Source: Bacteroidaceae bacterium (GTDB taxonomy: Bacteria > Bacteroidota > Bacteroidia > Bacteroidales > Bacteroidaceae). From it: a stretch of DNA of 34,567 nt. The DNA is taken from contig JAFTRV010000088.1 in NCBI GenBank assembly GCA_017462065.1, positions 1 to 34,567 of the forward strand, read 5' to 3'. Below the pieces are notes generated by a model, which searched no databases, was not told the origin of the DNA, and worked only from the letters and a program-made list of their open reading frames with translations. Below are positions 1 through 8,520 of this stretch, piece by piece (the stretch's first letter is position 1; each line of letters starts with the position of its first letter). A program made the translations under genes and the position numbers.

Positions 1-109
1 CTCGCTACTCGGCAAAGAAAGCAAGCACTCTTTGCTCTCGTTAGCAGCGTCGGTTGCGGTTTTGAAGCCTGCACAAGCCTTGAACTTTGCTTTTTATTCA
101 CCCCCGACG

Positions 110-147
110 ACAAGAGGGTGACTTTTGGGTCACCCTCTTGTTTTTTT
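110..147 (+). terminator. Intrinsic terminator of an upstream gene outside the window
   Basis: A perfect 13-bp stem, ACAAGAGGGTGAC (110-122) with its complement (129-141), has a 6-nt loop and runs into seven T (141-147). It should end a forward transcript entering from the left and separate it from miaA. Confidence 0.88.
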
Positions 148-173
148 GCGGCATGGCGATTTTCCGTCTATTG

Positions 174-205
174 CTTGCTAATGCGGGCAACTTGCACTAA
201 CTTAG
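174..205 (+). promoter_or_regulatory. Putative Bacteroidota-type promoter of miaA
   Basis: CTTG at 174-177 is followed after 20 nt by TAACTTAG (198-205), one base away from the TAnnTTTG -7 consensus. Transcription would start near 212, giving a leader of about 18 nt before the ATG at 230. Confidence 0.42.
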
Positions 206-229
206 CGAACGGTTTCAAAAGGTTATACA

Positions 230-1162
230 ATGCCGGTACGTAAGGAAAAATATGACATGCTGTCCGTGGTCGGCCCTACGGCTTGCGGTAAGACATCGCT
301 GGCCGTGAGTCTTGCTCTGGCTATCGACGGAACGGAAATAATCAGTGCCGACAGCAGGCAGGTGTATCGTGGAATGGACATTGGAACGGGCAAGGACCTC
401 GCCGAGTATGCACGTGACGGCAGGGTGGTGCCTTCGCATTTGCTCGATATCGTCGATGCGGGTGAGAAGTACAATCTTTTTGAGTTCCAGCGTGACTTCC
501 TTGCTGCCTATGATAACATAAAGCAACGTGGAGCCTATCCTGTAATGTGTGGAGGCAGCGGTATGTATGTAGAATCTGTTTTGAAGGGATATCGTCTTTT
601 GCCTGTGCCCGAGAACACGACGTTGCGTCAGGAGCTTGAACAGAAGAGCCTTGAGGAGCTTACAGAAATGCTCTCCAGGTACAAGAAACTTCATAACAAC
701 ACCGATACGGACACGAAAAAACGTGCGATACGTGCGATTGAAATAGAAGAGTTCTATCTGAATACTCCTGTTCAGGAGCGGTCGTTCCCTCAAATAAACA
801 GCCTCACGATAGGGCTTTCCGTGGAGAGGGATGTGCGTCGCGACAGAATAAGCCGTCGTCTGCGCGAGCGTCTTGAAAACGGAATGGTTGATGAGGTCAA
901 GGGGTTGCTCGACAGCGGAATTTCGGCTGAACAGCTGATTTATTATGGCCTTGAATATAAGTTTCTGACCCTTTATCTTACAGGCGCCCTTAGCTACGAT
1001 GATATGGTGAAAGGGCTCGAGATAGCTATTCATCAGTTCGCCAAAAGGCAGATGACATGGTTCAGGGGAATGGAGAAGCGTGGCGTCGAAATACATTGGG
1101 TCGATGCCTCATTGCCTCACGATGAACTTGTGGAACATATAAAACGGTTGCTGTATGATTGA
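230..1162 (+). CDS. miaA: tRNA dimethylallyltransferase MiaA
   Basis: A 310-residue cytoplasmic enzyme that transfers a dimethylallyl group to N6 of A37 in tRNAs reading UNN codons. The family signature is clear: P-loop GPTACGKT at residues 15-22, then SADSRQVYRGMDIGTGKD (39-56), which contains the substrate-binding Asp and Ser, and a basic tRNA-contacting region with RRDRISRRLRERLE. Length is normal for the family. The ATG at 230 is the first in frame after the putative promoter; a second ATG at 257 lies just before the P-loop strand and is a possible alternative. The 3' end overlaps the next gene by 8 nt, so the two are probably translationally coupled. A second tRNA-A37 enzyme, MtaB, is encoded further on in this window, but that enzyme acts on t6A-type tRNAs and is not the partner of MiaA. 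Confidence 0.96.
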   Translation: MPVRKEKYDMLSVVGPTACGKTSLAVSLALAIDGTEIISADSRQVYRGMDIGTGKDLAEYARDGRVVPSHLLDIVDAGEKYNLFEFQRDFLAAYDNIKQRGAYPVMCGGSGMYVESVLKGYRLLPVPENTTLRQELEQKSLEELTEMLSRYKKLHNNTDTDTKKRAIRAIEIEEFYLNTPVQERSFPQINSLTIGLSVERDVRRDRISRRLRERLENGMVDEVKGLLDSGISAEQLIYYGLEYKFLTLYLTGALSYDDMVKGLEIAIHQFAKRQMTWFRGMEKRGVEIHWVDASLPHDELVEHIKRLLYD

Positions 1163-2099
1163 TGTCCGCAATGTGAACAGAAACCGCTGGGGAATAATAT
1201 ATTCTCCTAAAATAGGTGCAATAAGGCCTATGAAGCGCTGGAAAGAGATACGTGAATATCTTGTCTCCAAAGGCGTTGAGTATGACTTTATCGAGTCGGA
1301 GAATTATGGCTCGGCAGAGCGTCTGGCACGCATGTTCGCCGACAATGGCTATGAGATTGTCGTTGTTGTCGGCGGTGACGGCGTGCTGCAGGATGCGCTT
1401 AACGGAATAATGTCATCGCCGCGCAGGGCCAATGTCTCTTTGGGTATAATACCGAACGGCTTTTCTAACGATTTTGCCCGCTATTGGGGCATGCCGTCAA
1501 ACGACTATAAGTCGGCGATAGACTGTATAATCGCCAAGCGTGTGCGTAAGGTCGATGTAGGCTGTTGCAAATACAATGTGGAGCAAGGCGAGGTCAGACG
1601 CTATTTCCTGAATATACTCAATGCCGGCCTTTCGGCCCACATAGTAGAGCTTGCCGACAAGAAAAAACCGATGTTCCCCAAATTGGTGTATCCGCTTATC
1701 GGACTCTTTCATATGCTTTTTCGCCGACAGAATTTCCACATGCGTTTTACCCTTAACTGTCAAGTGATTGACAAAAAGTTCATGATGCTTTGCATAGGAA
1801 ATTCGTCAGGATATGGTCTCACGCCGAGCGCAGTGCCGTATAATGGTTGGCTCGACGTGTCTGCGATAAGAATGTCCAAGTTCTTCGGTATGCTCGAAGG
1901 GCTGCTGATGCTGGCGCACCGCAGAATCCTTAACTATGAGCTGGTAACCCCTTTCCGTACTCAGGAAATAGTGATTGAGTCGTTGGGCGGAGCCGTTGTC
2001 GTAATAGACGGGCGTCCGTTCAAGCCCTCTTTTCCGATGACGGTTACGGTGGAACCCGAAATATTGAATTTCATTATTCCGTCAAAACTGAAAAAATGA
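1155..2099 (+). CDS. Diacylglycerol kinase-family lipid kinase (YegS/BmrU-like)
   Basis: A 314-residue protein of the diacylglycerol kinase catalytic superfamily, which phosphorylates lipid hydroxyls such as diacylglycerol or related membrane lipids using ATP. The nucleotide-binding GGDG motif is at residues 73-76 inside VVVVGGDGVLQDALNGI, followed by the IPNGFSNDFAR segment; the family commonly has GTxNDFAR here, so the GT to GF change is a small departure. The C-terminal half is the usual beta-rich domain ending in VIDGRPF. No signal peptide or membrane segment is seen, so it is probably a soluble or peripheral enzyme. It overlaps miaA by 8 nt and is its operon partner. The lipid substrate cannot be told from sequence. 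Confidence 0.88.
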   Translation: MIDVRNVNRNRWGIIYSPKIGAIRPMKRWKEIREYLVSKGVEYDFIESENYGSAERLARMFADNGYEIVVVVGGDGVLQDALNGIMSSPRRANVSLGIIPNGFSNDFARYWGMPSNDYKSAIDCIIAKRVRKVDVGCCKYNVEQGEVRRYFLNILNAGLSAHIVELADKKKPMFPKLVYPLIGLFHMLFRRQNFHMRFTLNCQVIDKKFMMLCIGNSSGYGLTPSAVPYNGWLDVSAIRMSKFFGMLEGLLMLAHRRILNYELVTPFRTQEIVIESLGGAVVVIDGRPFKPSFPMTVTVEPEILNFIIPSKLKK

Positions 2100-2180
2100 C
2101 TACGAGGGAGGCTTGTCTGCGTCTCTTGCTGCGTTTTTGCCTCTTTTCTGTAGGCTTTTTGCCGCTTTTTTTTATTAAAT

Positions 2181-2214
2181 CCGCTTTTTTTACATTTTTT
2201 AAAAAAAATAGCGG
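2181..2214 (+). terminator. AT-rich hairpin, possible terminator after the lipid kinase
   Basis: CCGC (2181-2184) pairs with GCGG (2211-2214), and between them a T-tract faces an A-tract with an unpaired base. There is no T-run after the stem, so it is weak as an intrinsic terminator. It lies in the 196-nt gap before the debranching gene, which also has TTTG at 2249-2252 and AT-rich sequence that could form a promoter, though I could not fit the consensus spacing. Confidence 0.35.
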
Positions 2215-2295
2215 TGCTTCCTTGTAATTCAATATTATAATTATTACATTTGGAGGTGTGATAAATAATTTGGTTTAATATATAAATTGTACGAG

Positions 2296-4248
2296 ATGAG
2301 TTATTTGCGATTCGAAAAAACGCTGATGACGAACTTGGAAGAGTCGTTGCAAAAGGAAATTTTGAGGACAAACCGTTCGGGAGCTTACCATTGCTCGACA
2401 ATCGTCGATTGCAATACCCGTAAGTATCACGGCCTGCTGGTTGTGCCCATTCCGCAACTTGATGACGAGAACCATGTGTTGTTGTCGTCACTCGATGAGA
2501 CAGTCGTGCTTCATGGCGCTGAGTTTAACTTGGGATTACACAAGTACAACGCCGACAACTTCAGTCCTCGAGGCAACAAGTATATCCGAGAGTTTGCCTG
2601 GGAGCGTGTGCCGACCACAATCTACAACGTGGGCGGCGTTTGGCTTAAAAAGGAAAAAGCCTTTGTGCATCACGAGAACAGAATCCTTATTCGTTACACT
2701 CTTTTAAAGGCTAACACAGCTGTTACGTTGCGTCTGCGTCCATTCTGCGCTTTCCGCAGTGTCCGTGAATATACTCACGAGAACAATATCGCTGACCGTA
2801 GCTACAAAGAGGTAGAGAACGGTATAAGCATGCGTATGTATGCCGACTATCCAGACCTCTACATGCAGTTGAATAAGAAGAACGATTTCGTATATCGTCC
2901 CGACTGGTATCGTGGCATAGAGTATGTAAAAGAGCTTGAACGTGGCTACGATTTCAACGAGGACCTCTATGTTCCCGGCTATTTCGAGGTTAAGATGAAG
3001 GCCGGCGAGAGCATCGTCTTCTCGGGCGGCGTTTCACCTATCACCACACGTACCATGAAGGCCGCTTTCGAGCACGAAGAGGCTATACGTGACCCTCGTG
3101 ACAACTTCATGCACTGCATGAAGTGCGCAGGCAACCAGTTCTTCAATGTTCAGGGCGAGCACACGTACATCCTTGCCGGTTATCCCTGGTTCAAATGCCG
3201 TGCCCGCGACCTCTTCGTGTCGCTCCCGGGTCTGGCGCTTTCACAAGGACATGTCGATGAGTTCGAGAGAGTGATGAGAACAGCCCGCATAGCGATTGAG
3301 GATTTCATGGCAGGAAGGCCAATCAGTTGCAAAATATATGAGATGGAGCATCCCGACGTGCTTCTTTGGGCTATCTGGACACTCCAGCAGTATGCAAAAG
3401 AGTGCAGCATAGAGGCTTGCCGTGACAAGTATGGTGACCTTCTCATGAATATATACGAGTATATACGCAACAACAGACACAGCAATCTGCGTGTAACACA
3501 GAACGGCCTTCTTTCGACATACGGAAAGGACAAGGCTGTGACATGGATGAACTCTACGGCGAACGGCCGTCCTGTCGTTCCTCGTACAGGATATGTTGTC
3601 GAGATAAACGCATTGTGGTACAACGCCCTCAAGTTTATCGAGGAGATGGCTGTGCTTACCAACAATCACGACGTTCAGAACTCGCTCGTACGTCTTATCC
3701 CGCTTGTAGGCAAGGCGTTCACAGAGGTGTTCCTGAATGAGCATGGCTACCTCTACGACTTCGTAGACGGCGACTATGTGGACTGGAGCGTTAGGCCTAA
3801 TATGATTTTCGCAGTGGCGCTCGACTATTCACCGCTCGATCCCAAGCAGCGCAAGAAGGTGCTTGACACCGTGACTAAGGAGCTTCTTACTCCTCGCGGC
3901 TTGCGTTCTCTTTCACCGAAGAGCGTAGGTTACAACCCGAACTATGTAGGCCCGCAGATACAGCGTGACTATGCATATCATCAGGGTACGGCTTGGCCTT
4001 GGTTGGGCGGCTTCTATTATGAGGCTTACCTTAAGACATACAAGATGAGCGGCGTTTCGTTCGTTCAGCGTCAGATGATTGGCTTCGAGGACGAAATAGT
4101 GCAGCACTGCGTAGGCTCAATACCAGAGGTGTTCGACGGTAACCCGCCATTCAAGGGACGTGGAGCCGTAGCCTTCGCAATGAACGTGGCTGCAATCCTC
4201 AGGACAAGCCAGATACTAAAACAGTATGAATCTAAAATGGAGGGATAA
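2296..4248 (+). CDS. Glycogen debranching enzyme (GDE_N plus GDE_C, GH133-like)
   Basis: A 650-residue protein related to the bacterial/archaeal amylo-alpha-1,6-glucosidases that hydrolyse branch points of glycogen. The N-terminal GDE_N beta domain (about residues 10-270) contains TNRSGAYHCSTI and RKYHGLLVV; the C-terminal (alpha/alpha)6 GDE_C domain contains ILAGYPWF, VSLPGLAL, VEINALWYNAL and YHQGTAWPWLGG. No signal peptide, so cytoplasmic. I chose the ATG at 2296 rather than an upstream in-frame TTG. One oddity: the motif usually read as TWMD is TWMN here (N419), where I recall the general acid Asp in this fold, so activity may be altered. It stands 5 nt before the GT4 gene and begins the glucan cluster. 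Confidence 0.9.
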   Translation: MSYLRFEKTLMTNLEESLQKEILRTNRSGAYHCSTIVDCNTRKYHGLLVVPIPQLDDENHVLLSSLDETVVLHGAEFNLGLHKYNADNFSPRGNKYIREFAWERVPTTIYNVGGVWLKKEKAFVHHENRILIRYTLLKANTAVTLRLRPFCAFRSVREYTHENNIADRSYKEVENGISMRMYADYPDLYMQLNKKNDFVYRPDWYRGIEYVKELERGYDFNEDLYVPGYFEVKMKAGESIVFSGGVSPITTRTMKAAFEHEEAIRDPRDNFMHCMKCAGNQFFNVQGEHTYILAGYPWFKCRARDLFVSLPGLALSQGHVDEFERVMRTARIAIEDFMAGRPISCKIYEMEHPDVLLWAIWTLQQYAKECSIEACRDKYGDLLMNIYEYIRNNRHSNLRVTQNGLLSTYGKDKAVTWMNSTANGRPVVPRTGYVVEINALWYNALKFIEEMAVLTNNHDVQNSLVRLIPLVGKAFTEVFLNEHGYLYDFVDGDYVDWSVRPNMIFAVALDYSPLDPKQRKKVLDTVTKELLTPRGLRSLSPKSVGYNPNYVGPQIQRDYAYHQGTAWPWLGGFYYEAYLKTYKMSGVSFVQRQMIGFEDEIVQHCVGSIPEVFDGNPPFKGRGAVAFAMNVAAILRTSQILKQYESKMEG

Positions 4249-4253
4249 GAGAT

Positions 4254-5516
4254 ATGAAAGTATTAATGTTCGGTTGGGAGTTCCCCCCTCATATTTCGGG
4301 CGGACTCGGTACTGCAAGTTACGGACTTACAAAAGGTTTCGTTCAGCAGGGCGATGTTGAAATCAAGTTCTGTATCCCCAAACCATATGGCGACGAGGAT
4401 AACAGCTTCCTCAGAATAGTCGCAATGAACTCTGTGCCTATCGTGTGGAAGGACGTTAATCATGACTACGTGAACTCACGCATTGGCAATGTAATGACTC
4501 CCGAGGAGTATTATCGTTACAGAGAGCATATATACAGCGACTTCAGCTATATGCATACCAACGACCTCGGCTGTATGGAGTTCGCAGGCGGTTACCCCGA
4601 CAATCTTCACGACGAGATAAACAACTACTCGATCATTGCTGGCGTAGTAGCCCGTACAGAGGAGTTTGACATAATCCACTCACACGACTGGCTGACATAT
4701 CCGGCTGGCATTCACGCTAAGCAGGTTTCGGGCAAGAAGCTCGTTATACACGTGCATGCTACCGACTTCGACCGCAGCCGCGGTAACGTGAACCCGACAG
4801 TCTACGCAATAGAGAAGAACGGTATGGACAATGCTGACCACATCTTCTGCGTGAGCGAACTGACACGCCGTACTGTCATCGAGAAGTATCATCAGCACCC
4901 AAGCAAGGTTTCTACGTTGCACAATGCTGTTACTCCGTTGTCACCCGATATTCTGGCTATTGAGCCTAAGAAGATACCTAACGAGAAAGTGGTGACTTTC
5001 CTCGGCCGTATCACAATGCAGAAGGGCCCTGAATATTTCGTTGAGGCAGCAGCGCAGGTTCTCAAGAAGACAAAGAACATACGTTTCTGCATGGCGGGCA
5101 GCGGTGACATGATGAACGACATGATACGCCTTGTCGCTCAGCGAGGCATTTCGGACCGTTTCCACTTCCCGGGCTTCATGAGAGGACGTCAGGTTTACGA
5201 GTGCCTTAAGGCGAGCGACGTATATATCATGCCTTCGGTAAGTGAGCCTTTCGGTATCTCTCCGCTTGAGGCTATGCAGTGTGACGTGCCTACTATAATA
5301 TCCAAGCAGTCCGGTTGCGCCGAGATTCTCGACAAGTGTATCAAGACGGACTATTGGGATATAAACGCTATGGCCGACGCTATTTATTCAATATGTAACA
5401 ACGAGTCGCTCTACGAATACCTCAAGGTTGAGGGACGCAAGGAGGTAGACAGCATTACATGGGAGGACGTAGCGTTGAGGCTTCGCAAAATGTATGAGAA
5501 AGTATTGGGTTGGTAA
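4254..5516 (+). CDS. GT4-family glycosyltransferase, probable glycogen (glucan) synthase
   Basis: A 420-residue GT-B glycosyltransferase with two Rossmann domains. The N-terminal GWEFPPHISGGLGTASYGL resembles the glycine-rich nucleotide-sugar site of glycogen synthases and related GT4 enzymes; IIHSHDWLTYPA follows in the first domain. The C-terminal domain begins at VVTFLGRITMQKGPEYFVEA and carries the E-x7-E motif SEPFGISPLE with E331 and E339. No signal peptide, so it should act in the cytoplasm. Its place between debranching enzyme (5-nt gap) and GH57 protein (20-nt gap) points to alpha-glucan synthesis, and it may supply the synthase activity that the separate GT5-like half-protein nearby seems to lack. 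The sugar donor (UDP- or ADP-glucose) cannot be decided from sequence. Confidence 0.88.
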   Translation: MKVLMFGWEFPPHISGGLGTASYGLTKGFVQQGDVEIKFCIPKPYGDEDNSFLRIVAMNSVPIVWKDVNHDYVNSRIGNVMTPEEYYRYREHIYSDFSYMHTNDLGCMEFAGGYPDNLHDEINNYSIIAGVVARTEEFDIIHSHDWLTYPAGIHAKQVSGKKLVIHVHATDFDRSRGNVNPTVYAIEKNGMDNADHIFCVSELTRRTVIEKYHQHPSKVSTLHNAVTPLSPDILAIEPKKIPNEKVVTFLGRITMQKGPEYFVEAAAQVLKKTKNIRFCMAGSGDMMNDMIRLVAQRGISDRFHFPGFMRGRQVYECLKASDVYIMPSVSEPFGISPLEAMQCDVPTIISKQSGCAEILDKCIKTDYWDINAMADAIYSICNNESLYEYLKVEGRKEVDSITWEDVALRLRKMYEKVLGW

Positions 5517-5536
5517 TAATAAAAAGAATATAAGAT

Positions 5537-6976
5537 ATGAGAACAATTTGTTTCTATTTTGAATTACATCAGATCAGACAGTTGAAACGCTACCGTTTCT
5601 TCGATATCGGTACTGATCACTACTATTACGATGACTATGCCAACGAGAGCATGACATTCGAGTTGGCCGAAAAATCGTATGTACCTGCTCTTCAGGCATT
5701 GCTGGAGATGATTCGCGAGAGCAATGGCGCATTCAAGGTGGCATTCTCGGTTTCAGGCGTAGGCCTTGAGATGCTGGAGCTGTATGCTCCTCAGGTTATC
5801 GAGCTGTTGCACGAAATCAACAAGACCGGTTGCTGCGAATTCCTTTGTGAGCCTTATTCGCACGGTCTCTCTTCATTGGCTTCGAAAGAGGTGTTCATGG
5901 AGGAGGTTATGCGTCAGAACCGCAAGATTAAGGAGCTGTTCGGCAAAAAACCGAAAGTGCTGCGTAACTCAGGCCTTATCTACTCTGACGAAATCGGTGA
6001 AATGGCTTCGCAGATGGGCTTCAAAGGTATGCTCTCAGAGGGTGCAAAGCACATTCTTGCATGGAAGAGCCCTCACTTTGTATACAACTGCGCCCTGGCT
6101 TCTAACTTGAAGCTTCTGTTGCGTGACTACAAGCTGTCCGACGATATCTCATTGCGTTTCTCTAATCCTGAGTGGAGCGAGTATCCTCTCTTCGCCGAGA
6201 AATACATTGACTGGATATCTCAGTTCCCCGAGGACGAGCAGGTGTTCAATATCTTCATGAACCTTTCCGCTATCGGTATGGCTCAGCCGTTGTCTTCTAA
6301 TATCCTTGACTTCATGAAGGCATTGCCGGCTTGCGCCGCAGCAAAGGGAATCTCATTCTCTACGCCGTCTGAGGTTATCGACAATCATAAGTCTGTAGGT
6401 CCTCTCGAAGTGCCTTATCCGCTCTCATGGATGGACGAAGAGCGTGACGCAAGCTCATGGTTGGGCAACGCTTTGCAGCGTGAGGCTTTCGACAAGCTCT
6501 ACAGCGTCGCTGAACGTATCATGCTTACCGACGACAAGAAGCTGAAGCAGGACTTCGACTACCTGCAGGCTGCCGAGAATCTCCGTTTCATGACTACAAA
6601 GCAGAACGGTATCATTACGGAGCGTTGCATCTATGAGTCGCCTTACGATGCGTTCACAAACTATATGAACATCCTCGGCGACTTCCTCGCTCGCGTACGT
6701 GCCCAGTACCCTGAGATGGATAATGAAGAGCTTGGCTCACTGCAACAGATGATTGACAACCAGGAGGTTGAGATTATCCAGCTCGAGGCTGAGGTTGAGC
6801 AGCTTAAGGCGAAGTTGTCCGCTAAGGCAAAGAAGGCAGCGAAGAAAGAAGAGGTTGCCGAGAAGCCTGTCGTAGAGGAGAAACCCAAGAAAGCAGTCAA
6901 GAAAGTTGCGAAGAAAGAGGTCATAGCAGAAGAGAAACCTAAGAAAGTTGCGAAGAAAGCTGCTAAAAAGGCATAA
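5537..6976 (+). CDS. GH57 alpha-amylase-like protein with coiled coil and lysine-rich tail
   Basis: A 479-residue cytoplasmic protein of the GH57 alpha-amylase-like group. Conserved blocks are CEFLCEPYSHGLSSLA (100-115), KVLRNSGLIYSDEIG (140-154) and RDYKLSDDISLRFS (196-209). In active archaeal GH57 amylases the third block, as I recall it, reads RNTELIY, and its Glu is the nucleophile; here the position is Gly146, so classical hydrolysis is unlikely and a glucan-binding or regulatory role should be considered. Bacteroides homologues are reported to carry Ser there. After the catalytic-like domain comes an acidic coiled-coil stretch (about 395-430) and then about 50 residues of Lys/Ala/Glu/Pro repeats with units like EEKPKKVAKKAAKK, resembling histone H1 tails. 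It ends the GDE-GT4-GH57 cluster at a strong palindrome. Confidence 0.88.
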   Translation: MRTICFYFELHQIRQLKRYRFFDIGTDHYYYDDYANESMTFELAEKSYVPALQALLEMIRESNGAFKVAFSVSGVGLEMLELYAPQVIELLHEINKTGCCEFLCEPYSHGLSSLASKEVFMEEVMRQNRKIKELFGKKPKVLRNSGLIYSDEIGEMASQMGFKGMLSEGAKHILAWKSPHFVYNCALASNLKLLLRDYKLSDDISLRFSNPEWSEYPLFAEKYIDWISQFPEDEQVFNIFMNLSAIGMAQPLSSNILDFMKALPACAAAKGISFSTPSEVIDNHKSVGPLEVPYPLSWMDEERDASSWLGNALQREAFDKLYSVAERIMLTDDKKLKQDFDYLQAAENLRFMTTKQNGIITERCIYESPYDAFTNYMNILGDFLARVRAQYPEMDNEELGSLQQMIDNQEVEIIQLEAEVEQLKAKLSAKAKKAAKKEEVAEKPVVEEKPKKAVKKVAKKEVIAEEKPKKVAKKAAKKA

Positions 6977-6990
6977 TCCCATAGACCTTA

Positions 6991-7036
6991 TATAAAGACA
7001 GAGAGGCCAACCGCGGTTGGCCTCTCTGTCTTTATA
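6991..7036. terminator. 46-nt perfect palindrome, bidirectional terminator
   Basis: The sequence is identical to its reverse complement over 46 nt, centred on CCGCGG, with TATAAAGA / TCTTTATA flanks. It lies between the convergent GH57 and DUF4270 genes, 14 nt after the GH57 stop and 35 nt from the DUF4270 stop, so it most likely ends both transcripts. Confidence 0.85.
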
Positions 7037-7071
7037 TCCGCATCAGTGCAATGCTTGTTTTTGCAAGTATG

Positions 7072-8469
7072 TTATTCGCTGAATTTGCTCGATATTATCT
7101 CGATAGGAATCTCATATGAATCGCCTCCACGAAGCTTTACGCTTGTCCTGTCCGTGTTGTGCGTTATTTTCACGACATTGTCGTTGGAGTCGGTCGTGAT
7201 GTTTACAGGAATAAGCACGACCTTGTTCCAGTCCGGATGTTTCTTCTCCCAATCAGGGTCGGCCTTGACGCCTTCGGTGTATTCGTCATAGCAGTATCTC
7301 AGCATGTTCGCTATGTTGCCGAACGTATACTTGTTGGTACTGCTTGAATAGGCAGACAGATACGACGTCTTGTTGTCTGCGACTTCGTTCTTTAGGAAGA
7401 AACGATAAAGCTCGCTCTTTCTTATCATCAACAACATCGTCGGCGGGGTAGCGCTATCGTTGTATCGTGTGAATGCGATCTTTGCGGTGTTTATGGTGTT
7501 GCTTGTCTCTATAGCTTCGAGGACTGGCAGCTCAACCTCCGTGAAGAGTCCCGCAGGCGTCTTTATATATGTATGCTGCTTCTCTTCGGCAAGCTCCTTC
7601 AGCCCGCTGTTGTCGAACTTGTTTGTCTGCAGCACCTCTTTTCCTGAATAGAACGGGGCCGACAATGTCTGTATTGAGTCGAGCTGGCCGCTTGAGCTCT
7701 TGATATAGCGTTGAAAACCTATGTCAAGGCGTGTGCGGTAAATCTTGATAATAGTGCCGTCGCCGTGAGAGCACTTAACGTATATGCCTTTGAATATCTC
7801 CTTGATGAATACCTCGGAGTTCGCAAAGTATTTTCTTCCGACATTGTTGCCTTCGCTGTCGGCTTCGTAGAATTTCTTTATGAATCTCTTGCCTATGCTG
7901 TTCGGGAGCGTAATCTCTACATGACGTGTATAGTCTCCGTTGAGAATTGTATCGTGTTGCGTGAAGTCAAGGACGTTGAACGTCTTGGTGGCAAGCGGCT
8001 CTTTGCCCGCTTCGTAAAAGTCCTCGGGTATCAGGTTGGTATAGTATGGCTTTCCCTCGACAAGCGTGTTGTCAAGCTCGTATATCTCACAGCTCATCGC
8101 ATTCAGTGAATCGCCGTAGTAATCGTCAAAATAGAAACGTAGCTTTGTGTATAGGGCGGTATCGCCTATGACACCCTCTTCGGGAAAGATGAAGTTCTCG
8201 GTGCAACCGAACTGTGTGATGAAGCTCGAGTTAAATATGGTGCCTGACTCTTCGTCGGTGTACTGTCCAAGATAAACATCGCTCGTATTGGCCAGAATGG
8301 AGTCGTTCGCCATGATTGTCCTGCTTTTAGCGTAGCAAGTGTCAGTCTGGGCCTTTACAATATCTTTGTCGGGGACAATGCTGCTGCCGATGCCACCTGT
8401 GGTGTCATCGCACTGTGTGAAGAAGAACAGCGCTGCTGTCGCCAATAAAAAAGATGAGATTCTTTTCAT
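7072..8469 (-). CDS. DUF4270 family lipoprotein
   Basis: A 465-residue predicted lipoprotein. The N-terminus from the ATG at 8469 is a lipoprotein signal peptide (MKRISSFLLATAALFFFTQC) with the acylated Cys at residue 20 followed by DD; residues encoded upstream of this ATG in the same frame are not signal-like, so I place the start here. The body (SIVPDKDIVKAQTDTCYAKS, then beta-rich segments with TRYNDSA and PVNITTDSNDN) matches DUF4270, a family found in Bacteroidota and lacking a known function. It is probably exposed on an outer membrane face. It is downstream of the GT5-like gene on the same strand (93-nt gap) and convergent with the glucan cluster; as I recall, this neighbourhood is conserved in Bacteroides, which hints at a functional link that the sequence does not explain. 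Confidence 0.85.
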   Translation of the reverse strand: MKRISSFLLATAALFFFTQCDDTTGGIGSSIVPDKDIVKAQTDTCYAKSRTIMANDSILANTSDVYLGQYTDEESGTIFNSSFITQFGCTENFIFPEEGVIGDTALYTKLRFYFDDYYGDSLNAMSCEIYELDNTLVEGKPYYTNLIPEDFYEAGKEPLATKTFNVLDFTQHDTILNGDYTRHVEITLPNSIGKRFIKKFYEADSEGNNVGRKYFANSEVFIKEIFKGIYVKCSHGDGTIIKIYRTRLDIGFQRYIKSSSGQLDSIQTLSAPFYSGKEVLQTNKFDNSGLKELAEEKQHTYIKTPAGLFTEVELPVLEAIETSNTINTAKIAFTRYNDSATPPTMLLMIRKSELYRFFLKNEVADNKTSYLSAYSSSTNKYTFGNIANMLRYCYDEYTEGVKADPDWEKKHPDWNKVVLIPVNITTDSNDNVVKITHNTDRTSVKLRGGDSYEIPIEIISSKFSE

Positions 8470-8520
8470 CTGTTTTTTATATAAGATTATTTTATAGATG
8501 TTAATCGTTTCCCTATTTAT

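Larger units (their letters stand above)
1..229. other. Left intergenic region
   Basis: No gene is supported here. One forward frame stays open through this stretch, but it begins off the window edge, runs straight through the terminator hairpin at 110-147 and resembles no protein I know. A small stem, GCAAAG (12-17) with CTTTGC (30-35), lies near the edge. The right half holds the likely miaA promoter. Confidence 0.5.

Noticed and set aside
1-229. Open forward frame running in from the left edge
   Set aside because: It reads through a strong intrinsic terminator and gives no recognisable protein, so it is probably not a gene end.
215-1096. 293-residue minus-strand frame opposite miaA
   Set aside because: It is fully covered by an unmistakable MiaA on the plus strand, and has no promoter or family motif.
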